This document shows positions 1 through 7,748 of a DNA stretch of 64,000 bases, piece after piece (positions within the stretch are counted from its first letter, which is position 1; each line of letters starts with the position of its first letter). Source of the stretch: an uncultured Oscillospiraceae bacterium (GTDB taxonomy: Bacteria; Bacillota; Clostridia; Oscillospirales; Oscillospiraceae). The stretch spans positions 58,563 to 122,562 of the forward strand of contig CANRFC010000004.1 in the NCBI GenBank assembly GCA_947629795.1, in the 5' to 3' direction. The notes beneath the pieces were generated by a model. The model was given only the letters and a program-made list of their open reading frames with translations, was not told the origin of the DNA and ran no database searches. Position numbers and translations under genes: made by a program.

Positions 1-1
1 T

Positions 2-715
2 CTGGGTGAGATTTTCTCGGTCAACGGCTCCTATACTCAGGACTGGATGCTGCTGGACACCGATTACAGCTGGCGTGTGGACCCCAAGTTCACCGGGGAC
101 ACCCGGACGGTGGCCGACATCGGTTCCCACTGGTTCGACATGATGGAGTACATCTGCGGCATGCGTGTCAACGCCGTGTGCGCGGACTTTGCCACCTTCT
201 ACAAGGTGCGCAAGCGCCCGCTGAAGCCTGTGGAGACCTACTCCGGCAAGCTGCTGGAGCCCGGCGATTACGAGGAGATCCCCATCAAGACCGAGGACTA
301 TTCCTCCATCCTGTTCCACATGGGTGAAAAGGTCCACGGCACCTGCACCACCTGCCAGACCATGGCCGGCAGAAAGAACCGTCTCTACTTTGAGATCGCC
401 GGCAGCAAGGCCATGGTGGCCTGGGACAGCGAGGAGTGCGAAAAGCTGTGGATCGGCCACCGTGACCGTCCCAACGAGTCTTTGATCAACGATGCCAGCC
501 TGATGTACCGGGAGGCCGGCGCTTACACCAGCTATCCCGGCGGCCATGCCGAGGGCTTCCCCGACAGCATGAAGCATCATATGATGCGCATCTACGACGA
601 CATCCTCAACGCCAGCGGCGCCAGCCACGCCACCTTTGAGGACGGCAAACGGGAGCTGGAGATCTGCAGTGCCGTGTATCAGTCCGTTATCGGTCAAAAA
701 TGGGTCGAGCTTTAA
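2..715 (+). CDS. Gfo/Idh/MocA family oxidoreductase, C-terminal part (5' end outside window)
   Basis: The frame is open from the first codon of the window, so the start and the N-terminal NAD(P)-binding Rossmann half lie upstream. What remains reads GEIFSVNG at the beginning and then DIGSHWFDMMEYICG, the substrate-side segment typical of Gfo/Idh/MocA sugar dehydrogenases, followed by the C-terminal alpha/beta domain. Such enzymes oxidise sugars, cyclitols or sugar derivatives in the cytoplasm. It ends 20 bases before deoC and is probably co-transcribed with it, which suggests a short sugar or deoxysugar catabolic operon. The substrate cannot be told from this fragment. Confidence 0.85.
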   Translation: MGEIFSVNGSYTQDWMLLDTDYSWRVDPKFTGDTRTVADIGSHWFDMMEYICGMRVNAVCADFATFYKVRKRPLKPVETYSGKLLEPGDYEEIPIKTEDYSSILFHMGEKVHGTCTTCQTMAGRKNRLYFEIAGSKAMVAWDSEECEKLWIGHRDRPNESLINDASLMYREAGAYTSYPGGHAEGFPDSMKHHMMRIYDDILNASGASHATFEDGKRELEICSAVYQSVIGQKWVEL

Positions 716-735
716 CTTAAAGGAGGAAAACAATC

Positions 736-1464
736 ATGAAGCCTGTCAAAAAAGCTGCTGAAATGTCCGTCAAGGAACTGGCCTCCTATATTGACCAGTC
801 TGTTCTGAAGCCTGAATTCACCCAGGAGGAGATCCGCCGCTATATCCAGGACGGCATCGACGTGGGCTGCGCCACCGTGTGCATCAACCCCGCCTCCCTG
901 CCCATCGCCAAGGAGATGTGCGAGGGCACCGACACCAAGATCTGCGTGGTGTGCGACTTCCCCTTCGGCCTGTCCACCACCGCCTCCAAGGTCCTGCAGG
1001 CCGAGGAGTATTGCAGCAAGTTCCCGGTGTTTGAGCTGGATATCGTGGCCAATTACGGCTGGATCAGAAGCGGGATGTGGGATGAGGTCCGTGCCGATCT
1101 CGCCGCGGTGTGCGATGTGTGCCACAAGTACGGCACGGCGGTGAAGACCATCTTCGAGACCGATGCTCTGACCCTGGAGCAGATCCTCAAGGCCACCGAG
1201 GTAGCCATCGAGGCCGGCACCGATTTCGTCAAGACCTCCACCGGCTTCTATACCGGCTCCGCCAATTACAGCCCCGACGGCAAGTGCGTGGGCGCCGCCC
1301 CCGAGCTCATCGAGGCCATGCTGAAAAAGGCCGACGGCCGCTGCAAGGTGAAGGGCTCCGGAGCCATCCGCACCCGCGAGCACTTCCTGCAGCTCATTGA
1401 TATGGGCATCGACCGCATGGGCGTAGGCTACCGCTCTCTCCACACCGTACTGGGCATTGACTGA
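736..1464 (+). CDS. deoC: deoxyribose-phosphate aldolase
   Basis: Class I aldolase that cleaves 2-deoxyribose 5-phosphate to glyceraldehyde 3-phosphate and acetaldehyde. The 242-aa length is normal for DeoC. The Schiff-base lysine is K166 in FVKTSTGF; D102 in ELDIV and K206 in KVKGSGAIRT match the other catalytic residues of the family. A strong AAAGGAGG at 719-726 fixes the ATG. It follows the oxidoreductase directly and precedes a TauE-type transporter. DeoC homologues in such operons may act on other short aldoses, so the aldolase class is certain but the physiological substrate is not. Confidence 0.95.
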   Translation: MKPVKKAAEMSVKELASYIDQSVLKPEFTQEEIRRYIQDGIDVGCATVCINPASLPIAKEMCEGTDTKICVVCDFPFGLSTTASKVLQAEEYCSKFPVFELDIVANYGWIRSGMWDEVRADLAAVCDVCHKYGTAVKTIFETDALTLEQILKATEVAIEAGTDFVKTSTGFYTGSANYSPDGKCVGAAPELIEAMLKKADGRCKVKGSGAIRTREHFLQLIDMGIDRMGVGYRSLHTVLGID

Positions 1465-1496
1465 GTACAAGGGCTGGCTGGATATGAGTTGACGCT

Positions 1497-2222
1497 ATGA
1501 CTTTACTCTATGTCGCCCTCATTGCCCTTGCCGCAGGGATGGTCCAGGCATTGGCAGGGTTCGGCTGCGGGATCGTGATGATGCTGGTGCTTCCCTCCCT
1601 GTTTGGCATCCTCAAGGCTTCCGGGATATCCACCGCCGCCTCCATTGCAGTCTCCGCCCAACTGGCTGTGCACTATCGGAAGCACGCACAGCTGCGGATC
1701 ATCTTCGCCTTCGCCGCCGCTTACATCTCCATGAGTGTCCTGATGATTTTCTGTTCCAAATTCTTCGACACCTATTGGCTGACTGTGGCCTTTGGCACGT
1801 ATCTTATCCTGATTGCCTGCTACAATTTGCTCGCAAAGAAGAAGCTGCGGCTCAAAGGCGGGCTGACCTCTGCCCTGGTCTGTGGGGCCATCGGCGGTGC
1901 GTGCTCCGGTCTTTTTGCCATTGGCGGACCCATGACCGCCCTGTATTTCCTGGCCGCCACCGATGACCGGGAAAGCTACATGGGCAACTCCCAGCTTGCC
2001 ATGTCCACCTCCGCCACCGTGGAGACCCTGGCCCGCGTGGCCAACGGTGTACTGACAGTGGATCTGCTGCCCGTTGTCATCGGGAGCTTCATCGGCATCG
2101 TTGCAGGTGGAAAGCTGGGCGACCGATTCACCCAGCATATTGACCGGGCAACCACAGAAAAGCTTGTCTACATCATGGTCGCCATAAGCGGCGCGAAAAC
2201 CCTGATCGGCTGTCTTCGTTAG
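1497..2222 (+). CDS. TauE/SafE family sulfite exporter-like membrane protein
   Basis: 241-aa polytopic membrane protein with about eight hydrophobic segments and the two repeated family signatures, the N-terminal GMVQALAGFGCGIVMM and the central GGACSGLFAIGGP. TauE/SafE (DUF81) proteins are thought to export sulfite, sulfoacetate or other small organic anions. It starts 32 bases after deoC with only a weak ribosome binding site, so translation may depend on the upstream genes. A perfect terminator hairpin follows, making it the last gene of the operon. The substrate is unknown; the neighbouring oxidoreductase and aldolase suggest a small organic acid product. Confidence 0.9.
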   Translation: MTLLYVALIALAAGMVQALAGFGCGIVMMLVLPSLFGILKASGISTAASIAVSAQLAVHYRKHAQLRIIFAFAAAYISMSVLMIFCSKFFDTYWLTVAFGTYLILIACYNLLAKKKLRLKGGLTSALVCGAIGGACSGLFAIGGPMTALYFLAATDDRESYMGNSQLAMSTSATVETLARVANGVLTVDLLPVVIGSFIGIVAGGKLGDRFTQHIDRATTEKLVYIMVAISGAKTLIGCLR

Positions 2223-2246
2223 AACCTGTCCCGATTGGTGAAAAAG

Positions 2247-2281
2247 AGGAGCGGCACTCGCCGGAGTGCCGCTCCTTTTTT
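2247..2281 (+). terminator. rho-independent terminator of the deoC operon
   Basis: A perfect 13-bp stem (2247-2259 with 2264-2276) and a GCCG loop are followed by five T. It ends the plus-strand operon just before the convergent anti-sigma gene. Confidence 0.95.
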
Positions 2282-2308
2282 GCTTAAACGGAAGTACTGT
2301 CTCTTTTC

Positions 2309-3985
2309 TCACCCCTCGGGCATGCCATCCGGGGGGACGGTCTGCATCGGGGGCTGGCCGCCCAGGGTGTCGGCGATGTTCTGCTCAGTCAGGTGCTGGT
2401 AGGGGATCTCCACCTCCTGGGAGCGGCCCAGGACGCTGTCCAGCCAGGCGAAATACTCCTCGCTGTCCCACACCCGCTCGCCGGCGGGCTCCACCCCGGA
2501 ACCGTAGACGAAGTTCACGTAGTAGATCCGGCCGGTGCCGGAGGTGTCGATCTCGGCGGAATACACATCTCCCACCTCCGCCTCCCGCGCCAGGTCCTTG
2601 TCGGCGGAGTAGACCGAGGCGATGTGGTAGTAATAGTCCCCGTCGGCGTCGTAGCCGTAGAGCTCGAAGGGCCACAGCTCCCCGTGGGTCTGGTTGTGGG
2701 AACAGAGGACCTGCACCACGCCGTTGTCATAGAAGGCAAAGTCGGGGAAGTCCGCCAGCTGGAAGGAGACGGGGGCCCAGGTGCCGGTGTAGGTGGGATC
2801 GAACTTCATGACATAGCCCCGCATCCCCGCCGTGATGTCATCGTTGTGGAGAAGGATCAGCTCCTCTTCCCCGTCGAAATCCACGTCATAGACGGCGAAC
2901 TGGTCCCCCGCCGGATCGACCCTGACAGCATCGTAGGGGCCGCTGTCGGGGAGAAGCCCGCTGTAGAGCAGGTCCCGGAGGACCTGGGCGTAGACGGTCC
3001 GGGCGTCGGTGCGCTCCCCCGCCGGGGCCTGGAGGGGCCCGGGGTCCGGGATGTCCTCCGGGGGCTCCACCGGGGTGAGTTTGGAAAAGTCGTAGCGCTC
3101 GGCCACACCCTCCAGGTGCTCCCGGGTCATGCCGTTCCCGGCGCCCTGGAAGACGTTGAAGGTGGCAAAGCAGTCGGGCAGGTCGGCGAGGATGAGGCTC
3201 TTGGAGGACCCCAGGGCCAGGACCACCTCTACTCCGGAGGAGGTCTGGTAGGTCCACTGTTTGTAGGCCGCCGGGTCCCCGATGTTCAGGGTCGCGTCGT
3301 TGAAAGTTCCCTTCACCGAGCGCTGGAACTGCACGTCCACCAGGCCGTAATCCTCCACATAGGCCCAGCCGTCGAAGTGGCAGGAGCCGTCCTCGTACAT
3401 ATAGGACCAGTAGGTCTCCTTTTTGTCTTTGACGAAGTCGGCCAACGGCCCCAGGGCCTCGGGGTGGGCGGTGAGGTCGATCTGCTGGGTGTGGAGCTTC
3501 AGGCCGTACTTGGCCACAATTTCTTCCAGTTTGTCGGCCATGTCCTGGGTGTAGACATTGTAGCAGATATACTTGTCGAAGGCCGGGTCCAGGTAGTTGC
3601 CCACCTGGTCCAGAATGGCGTGGTCGGTATCGTAGCCGTCCAAAAACTCCTCCCACTCGGCCAGGGCCTGACCCTCGGGGGAGTCCATGTACCCGGACAG
3701 GCTCATGGTGTCCTCACTCCCCGGAAGGACCACGCTGGTCACGGGCCGGACGGGGGGCTCGGCCTGCTTACGGGGGAACAGGTCCCGCAGGCCCAGGAAG
3801 TTGGTGGTGAAGGCGGTGGCGCACAGCACCGCCGCGGTGGCGCAGAGGGCCGCCGCCGTGGCCAGCCGGGGGGCCAGGGGGCGGCCGCTCCGCCACGCGC
3901 TCAGCTCCTCCTGTTCCTCCCATTTCGGTGTGTAGGAGGGGTGGACCTGGGAAAAGGTCCGCTTGTACAATTCTCTATTGCTCAT
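2309..3985 (-). CDS. putative membrane anti-sigma factor with large extracytoplasmic region
   Basis: 558-aa protein: a charged N-terminal cytoplasmic part (residues 1-38), one transmembrane segment at about 38-62, then about 500 residues outside the membrane. Near residue 366 it has YDVDFDGEEELILL, an Asp-rich calcium-loop-like motif of the FG-GAP/VCBS kind, and GYDADGDYYY further on. The gene overlaps the ECF sigma gene by 11 bases and is translated after it, the usual arrangement of a sigma factor with its membrane anti-sigma partner. I infer that the cytoplasmic tail holds the sigma factor and the outer part senses an envelope signal. No family was recognised for the sensor region. Confidence 0.7.
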   Translation of the reverse strand: MSNRELYKRTFSQVHPSYTPKWEEQEELSAWRSGRPLAPRLATAAALCATAAVLCATAFTTNFLGLRDLFPRKQAEPPVRPVTSVVLPGSEDTMSLSGYMDSPEGQALAEWEEFLDGYDTDHAILDQVGNYLDPAFDKYICYNVYTQDMADKLEEIVAKYGLKLHTQQIDLTAHPEALGPLADFVKDKKETYWSYMYEDGSCHFDGWAYVEDYGLVDVQFQRSVKGTFNDATLNIGDPAAYKQWTYQTSSGVEVVLALGSSKSLILADLPDCFATFNVFQGAGNGMTREHLEGVAERYDFSKLTPVEPPEDIPDPGPLQAPAGERTDARTVYAQVLRDLLYSGLLPDSGPYDAVRVDPAGDQFAVYDVDFDGEEELILLHNDDITAGMRGYVMKFDPTYTGTWAPVSFQLADFPDFAFYDNGVVQVLCSHNQTHGELWPFELYGYDADGDYYYHIASVYSADKDLAREAEVGDVYSAEIDTSGTGRIYYVNFVYGSGVEPAGERVWDSEEYFAWLDSVLGRSQEVEIPYQHLTEQNIADTLGGQPPMQTVPPDGMPEG

Positions 3986-4460
3986 CCTGCCATACCTCCC
4001 CCAATTGCTTTTTCAGCTTTTTTCTGGCCCGGTCCAGCCGGGTGGTCACCGCCGACTCCTTTACGTGGAGGAGCCCGGCGATCTCCCTGACGGACAGGTC
4101 CTCGTAATAGAATAGGTCCAGCACCGTGCGGTACTTCTCCGGCAGGGCCATCACCGCCTGGTAGAGCTCCTCTTCCTCAAAGCGGTCGAAGACCGGGGGC
4201 TCGGGGAGCTCGTCCAGGGACAGCCGCCGCCTTCGCCAGGGGCTCTTCAGCACGTCCCGGCAGTAGTTCACCGTCACCCGGAGGAGCCACCGGCGCAGGT
4301 GCTCGGGGCTCTCGAAGCCCTTTTCCCACCGGAACAGGCGCAGGAAGACCTCCTGCACCGCGTCATCGGCGTCCTGGGCCGTGCCCAGGGTGTGCAGAGC
4401 CAGTCGGTATATCATGTTTTGATGCTGCTCCACCGCCAGGGTGAAGGTCTCTCTGTCCAT
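3975..4460 (-). CDS. RNA polymerase ECF-type sigma factor
   Basis: 161-aa sigma-70 family protein of ECF size. Region 2 contains the core-binding segment DADDAVQEVFLRLFRW (about residues 31-46). Region 4 is the helix-turn-helix LSVREIAGLLHVKESAVTTRL near the C-terminus (about 122-142). It directs core RNA polymerase to a small regulon. It is the first gene of a two-gene unit with the membrane anti-sigma gene. A possible autoregulatory ECF promoter lies at 4500-4525. Confidence 0.93.
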   Translation of the reverse strand: MDRETFTLAVEQHQNMIYRLALHTLGTAQDADDAVQEVFLRLFRWEKGFESPEHLRRWLLRVTVNYCRDVLKSPWRRRRLSLDELPEPPVFDRFEEEELYQAVMALPEKYRTVLDLFYYEDLSVREIAGLLHVKESAVTTRLDRARKKLKKQLGEVWQDEQ

Positions 4461-4499
4461 GGCGCTCCCTCTCTTTGCCGGAATGTCCGTTCATTGATT

Positions 4500-4525
4500 G
4501 TACGACACAGCGGGGCCTTTTGTCA
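4500..4525 (-). promoter_or_regulatory. candidate ECF-type autoregulatory promoter
   Basis: On the minus strand TGACA, 16 bases, then CGTAC lie 40-65 bases upstream of the sigma factor start. A TGAC/CGTA pair is common for ECF promoters and autoregulation is the rule, but a vegetative TACAAT overlaps the same place, so this is only a candidate. Confidence 0.4.
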
Positions 4526-4575
4526 CGGATCCGGGAAAATTTTTGCAGAAAAAAGGACCTCTGTTCAAATATTTG

Positions 4576-4604
4576 TTGCCAGGCGCCCCTTCCTCTGATA
4601 GAAT
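4576..4604 (+). promoter_or_regulatory. vegetative promoter of the 4639-5566 gene pair
   Basis: TTGCCA, 17 bases, TAGAAT with a TG two bases before the -10 box. It faces the two plus-strand genes beginning at 4639 and is divergent from the sigma gene. Confidence 0.7.
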
Positions 4605-4638
4605 GGCCCCCTATTCAACATTTTAGGAGGTATTTCCC

Positions 4639-5067
4639 ATGGAAGCAAAGATCCCCGAGCAATTCCGCTGGTTCACCCCCCGGCCCAAGGCAAAGTACTT
4701 CATCTCCATCCGCAACCGCCAGGACCTCCGCCTCAACGAGAAGCTCCGTGCCCGGGTCCCCGACTTCGTAGCCATTGGCGTGGGCCCGGACGGAAAGACC
4801 CTGGCCATCCGGGGACAGGCGGACGGCTACAAGCTGCCCAAAAGCGGGACCGTCCACGACAAGGACCTCATCGCCCACCTGCTCTCCCTGGGTGTGGAGG
4901 TCCCCGCCAAGTACCGGGTGGAGGAGCGGGAGGACGGCTGGTTTGCCGTCTGGATGCCCCTGCCTCCGGCGGCGCTGAAAAAGCGCACCCCCACCAGGCG
5001 GCGGAAAAAGGGTTTAGAGAGCGTCATGGATGAGCTGAAGGAGCTTCAGGATGACCGGGGCCTGTGA
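4639..5067 (+). CDS. hypothetical protein, basic C-terminus
   Basis: 142-aa soluble protein that I do not recognise. It contains YFISIRNRQDLRLNEKL and DFVAIGVGPDGKTLAI in the first half and a very basic stretch KKRTPTRRRKKG near residue 116, which suggests nucleic-acid or acidic-partner binding. TAGGAGG is placed 8-10 bases before the ATG. The gene overlaps the next one, a sigma-like gene, by 17 bases and is therefore translationally coupled with it. The pairing suggests a partner or regulator of the sigma-like protein. Confidence 0.75.
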   Translation: MEAKIPEQFRWFTPRPKAKYFISIRNRQDLRLNEKLRARVPDFVAIGVGPDGKTLAIRGQADGYKLPKSGTVHDKDLIAHLLSLGVEVPAKYRVEEREDGWFAVWMPLPPAALKKRTPTRRRKKGLESVMDELKELQDDRGL

Positions 5068-5566
5068 TGAAAACGCCCTGCTCCTCCAGGCGCAGCCCTA
5101 TCTGCGCCGTCTGTGCCGCAAGCGGTGGATAAGGCTGGAGCCGGAGGACCGGGTGGCAGAGGCCAGCCTGGTGTTCATCCTCTGCCTGCGGGCATGGCCC
5201 CTGGACACGGGCCATTTCCTCCGGGACTTTGAGCGGGTCCTGACCTCCCATATGGATCAAAAGACCCGGGTCCTCCCGCCCCGGTTCTACGGCGCCGCCC
5301 TGTCCCTGGACGAGGTGCGGCAGGGCCGGGGCGGCAGCCGCTGGAACGGGTATCACATCCTTCCCGGACGGGACCCGGACGAGAGCGGCTTCTTCGTGCG
5401 CAGCTTCCTGCAGGCCCTGGCCGAGGAGGACCGGGACATCCTGACGGCCCTGCTGCATGAGGAGATCACCCGGGAGGCCATGGCCTACCAGCTCGGCCTG
5501 TCCCCCTCCCAGCTGGACGCCTACCTTGCCCCCTTCTGGGAGTTCTACGAGTCCGGGAGGTGGTAA
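5051..5566 (+). CDS. sigma-70-like protein (sigma region 4-like HTH)
   Basis: 171-aa protein whose C-terminal part, ALAEEDRDILTALLHEEITREAMAYQLGLSPSQLDAYL (about residues 117-155, shown here only as a family pattern), has the layout of sigma region 4: an Asp/Glu-rich helix followed by a helix-turn-helix in which MAYQLGLSPSQL would be the turn and recognition helix. The N-terminal part, with LRRLCRKRWIRLEPEDRVAEA, resembles a degenerate region 2. It overlaps the preceding basic protein by 17 bases. It could be a divergent sigma factor or a sigma-like activator that needs its partner. A strong terminator follows. Confidence 0.7.
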   Translation: MTGACDENALLLQAQPYLRRLCRKRWIRLEPEDRVAEASLVFILCLRAWPLDTGHFLRDFERVLTSHMDQKTRVLPPRFYGAALSLDEVRQGRGGSRWNGYHILPGRDPDESGFFVRSFLQALAEEDRDILTALLHEEITREAMAYQLGLSPSQLDAYLAPFWEFYESGRW

Positions 5567-5569
5567 AAA

Positions 5570-5612
5570 ACCGGACCGTCTGCCATCGGCGCAGACGGTC
5601 CGGTCCTTTTTC
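5570..5612 (+). terminator. rho-independent terminator
   Basis: A 13-bp perfect stem (5571-5583 with 5591-5603) starts just after the stop codon and is followed by CCTTTTTC. An A run on its left side could let it also serve the convergent GntR gene. Confidence 0.93.
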
Positions 5613-5657
5613 TCCGATCTTATGGTCTTGTCCCCGCATCGGAACGCCACCATGCTT

Positions 5658-6374
5658 TCAAGAGGTGGCCACCAGATAGGGATAGATCTTTTTGCAGGCT
5701 TTCCAATCCCTGGCTACCAAGGCATCATAGAGCAGTTTGTGAGGCTCCTCCCCGTCAAAATAGTTGGGAGGGTTCTCCATCCAGGTATACGTATGCATGG
5801 CAATATGCCGGCGGATCAAGGGACGCATCAGAGCAAACAGATCCCGGAAGAGAGAATTCTTGCTGGCAGTACAGATCTGATGGTGGAAGTCCAGATCCCG
5901 CTCGAAAAGTTGTTCAAAAACTTTCTCGCTCTTCGTGCTTAGCATCTCTTCCTCCAGGGCCAGATATTCGTCCAGAATGGCCTTCAGTTCGGCAAAATCC
6001 TCGTCAGTCCCGTTTTTGATCATCAGCTTGGCGCTCTCCATCTCAATGAGCCGCCGCAGGGCACAAATCTCCTCCAGGCTGGCCGAGGTGAAATACACGT
6101 CGTAGATCTCATTGAGGTAGGGCATGATGGAGAAATCCCGCACAAAGGAGCCCTCTCCCACCTTCGTCTCAATGATGCCCAGGGTATTCAGCCGCTGGAG
6201 GGCCATGCGCACCGTCAGCCGGTTCACCCCCAGCATGTCGGACAGCTCCCCCTCTGAGGGTAGCTTGTCCCCCGGACGGAGCTCATGCTGGGAGATATAG
6301 GTCTTGATGTACTCACAGGCCTGGTCCGACAGGGAGACCGGCCTGAGCTTTTCGCCGTCCTTTTGTCTGCTCAT
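5658..6374 (-). CDS. GntR family regulator, FadR-type (FCD domain)
   Basis: 238-aa repressor or activator. The N-terminal winged helix-turn-helix includes LRPGDKLPSEGELSDMLGVN (about residues 32-51), followed by VRMALQRL. The C-terminal all-helical FCD ligand domain has the metal or ligand residues of the family in DLDFHHQI and near IRRHIAMH. It is divergent from the dehydratase/permease operon; a promoter and an inverted repeat lie in the 180-base gap between them. It most likely controls that operon in response to the sugar acid or related ligand used by it. Confidence 0.92.
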   Translation of the reverse strand: MSRQKDGEKLRPVSLSDQACEYIKTYISQHELRPGDKLPSEGELSDMLGVNRLTVRMALQRLNTLGIIETKVGEGSFVRDFSIMPYLNEIYDVYFTSASLEEICALRRLIEMESAKLMIKNGTDEDFAELKAILDEYLALEEEMLSTKSEKVFEQLFERDLDFHHQICTASKNSLFRDLFALMRPLIRRHIAMHTYTWMENPPNYFDGEEPHKLLYDALVARDWKACKKIYPYLVATS

Positions 6375-6440
6375 ACAAATGTGTCCTCCGTTCCTTTCCC
6401 TCTATTTTATCAACTTTCCTAAAAAAAGCAAGGGAAACAG

Positions 6441-6469
6441 TTGACAAATCGGAAAAGCCGTGTTATAAG
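6441..6469 (+). promoter_or_regulatory. promoter of the dehydratase/permease operon
   Basis: A perfect TTGACA at 6441-6446, a 17-base spacer and TATAAG at 6464-6469 point to the operon at 6555. The expected transcript start is near 6476, directly before the inverted repeat. Confidence 0.9.
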
Positions 6470-6483
6470 TTACTTAGCGAACA

Positions 6484-6523
6484 GGTGAACAGGCGAAATC
6501 GTCAAATGGCATAAGTGTTCACC
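6484..6523 (+). promoter_or_regulatory. candidate GntR operator
   Basis: GGTGAACA at 6484-6491 and its exact inverse TGTTCACC at 6516-6523 flank 24 bases just downstream of the transcription start. A tandem GAACAGG copy (6479-6485 and 6487-6493) overlaps the left arm. The position suits repression by the divergent GntR protein. Confidence 0.5.
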
Positions 6524-6554
6524 GGGAGCAACTACAAATTTTGGAGGGATACGC

Positions 6555-7721
6555 GTGAAGATCACAAAAGTAGACATCATGAAAATGGACACCGGCAACC
6601 ACTTTACCCCCATCTGCATCCGGGTCTATACCGATGAGGGCATCTTCGGTGACGGTGAGGCCGCCCTGTCCTACGGCGCCTCCCAGAATGCCGCCGTGGG
6701 CATTCTGAAGGACTTTGCCGCCCATGTCATCGGCATGGACCCCCTGGAGCAGGAGCTGGTGTGGCAGAAACTCTATGAGACCTTCTGGGGCAAGAACGGC
6801 GGCCCGGTGATCTTCTCCGGCATCTCTGCCTTCGATATCGCCCTGTGGGACATCCGTGGCAAGTTTTTCAACGTCCCGGTCTACAAGCTCCTGGGCGGCC
6901 AGTACCGCAAGGAACTGCGGACCTATGCCTCTCAGCTTCAGTACGGCTGGAGCGGTGCTTACGAGACCATGGCCACTCGGGAGGATTACTTCAATGTGGC
7001 CAAGAAGGCCGTGGCTGAGGGCTTTGACTGCGTAAAAGTGGACTTCCTCACCTTTGACCGGGACGGCCGCACCCTGACTACTGAGGAGACCACCGGCCTG
7101 CTCAAGCCTTACTACATCGACCTCTTTGAGGAGCGGCTCTCCGCCGTGCGGGAGGCCGTGGGCCCCAATGTGGACATCATCATCGAGAACCACTCCAACA
7201 CCGATGCCAACTCGGCGGTGCAGATCGCCCGCATGGCCGAGAAGTACAGGATCTTTGCCTTCGAGGAGCCCAACGTCCCCACTCCCAAGATGACCCGGGC
7301 CATCCGGGAGCGGATCAGCCTGCCCATCGCCCACGGCGAGCGGGTGTACAGCCGTTGGCAGTTTGCCCCCTATTTTGAGAACGGCAGCGTGCAGCTCATC
7401 CAGCCCGATGTGGGCAACTGCGGCGGCATCACCGAGGTCAAGAAGGTGGCCGACATGGCCCACATCTATGACGTGTGCGTCCAGATCCACTCGGTGGGCA
7501 GCCCCATTGAGACGGCGGCCGCCCTCCAGCTGGAGTGCGCCATCCCCAACTTCTGTATCCATGAGCTCCACCGGGTCGCCCTGTGCGACTTCATGCGCCG
7601 GCTGTGCAAATACGACTATATGCCCGTAGACGGCAAGTTCCAGGTCCCCGACCTGCCCGGCATCGGCAACGAGCTCAGCGAGTACGCCCTCACCCACTGC
7701 CAGAAGATCACAGTAGAGTAA
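6555..7721 (+). CDS. mandelate racemase/muconate lactonizing enzyme family dehydratase
   Basis: 388-aa enolase-superfamily protein. The N-terminal capping domain spans about residues 1-125 and the barrel holds the three expected acidic metal ligands E211 (IIIENHSN), E237 or E238 (FEEPN) and E262 (HGERVYSR), with H312 in IHSVGSPIE as the likely general acid/base and KVDF at 161-164 in place of a KxK motif. Such enzymes dehydrate or racemise sugar acids by removing the proton next to the carboxylate. Translation starts at a GTG with GGAGGGA eight bases ahead. It is the first gene after the GntR-flanked promoter and is followed by an APC permease. Galactonate-dehydratase-like is the nearest guess; the substrate is not proven. 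Confidence 0.88.
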   Translation: MKITKVDIMKMDTGNHFTPICIRVYTDEGIFGDGEAALSYGASQNAAVGILKDFAAHVIGMDPLEQELVWQKLYETFWGKNGGPVIFSGISAFDIALWDIRGKFFNVPVYKLLGGQYRKELRTYASQLQYGWSGAYETMATREDYFNVAKKAVAEGFDCVKVDFLTFDRDGRTLTTEETTGLLKPYYIDLFEERLSAVREAVGPNVDIIIENHSNTDANSAVQIARMAEKYRIFAFEEPNVPTPKMTRAIRERISLPIAHGERVYSRWQFAPYFENGSVQLIQPDVGNCGGITEVKKVADMAHIYDVCVQIHSVGSPIETAAALQLECAIPNFCIHELHRVALCDFMRRLCKYDYMPVDGKFQVPDLPGIGNELSEYALTHCQKITVE

Positions 7722-7748
7722 ACTCAAAGGAGAGAAAGGGAGAAAAAC

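Noticed and set aside
2393..4090. Long plus-strand open frame opposite the anti-sigma gene
   Set aside because: It is a by-product of GC-rich codon use on the other strand; no ribosome binding site, and its protein is of His/Gly/Val-rich shadow composition. The same holds for long antisense frames at 6519-9230, 11534-12910, 28927-30357, 32406-33986 and 39802-41424.
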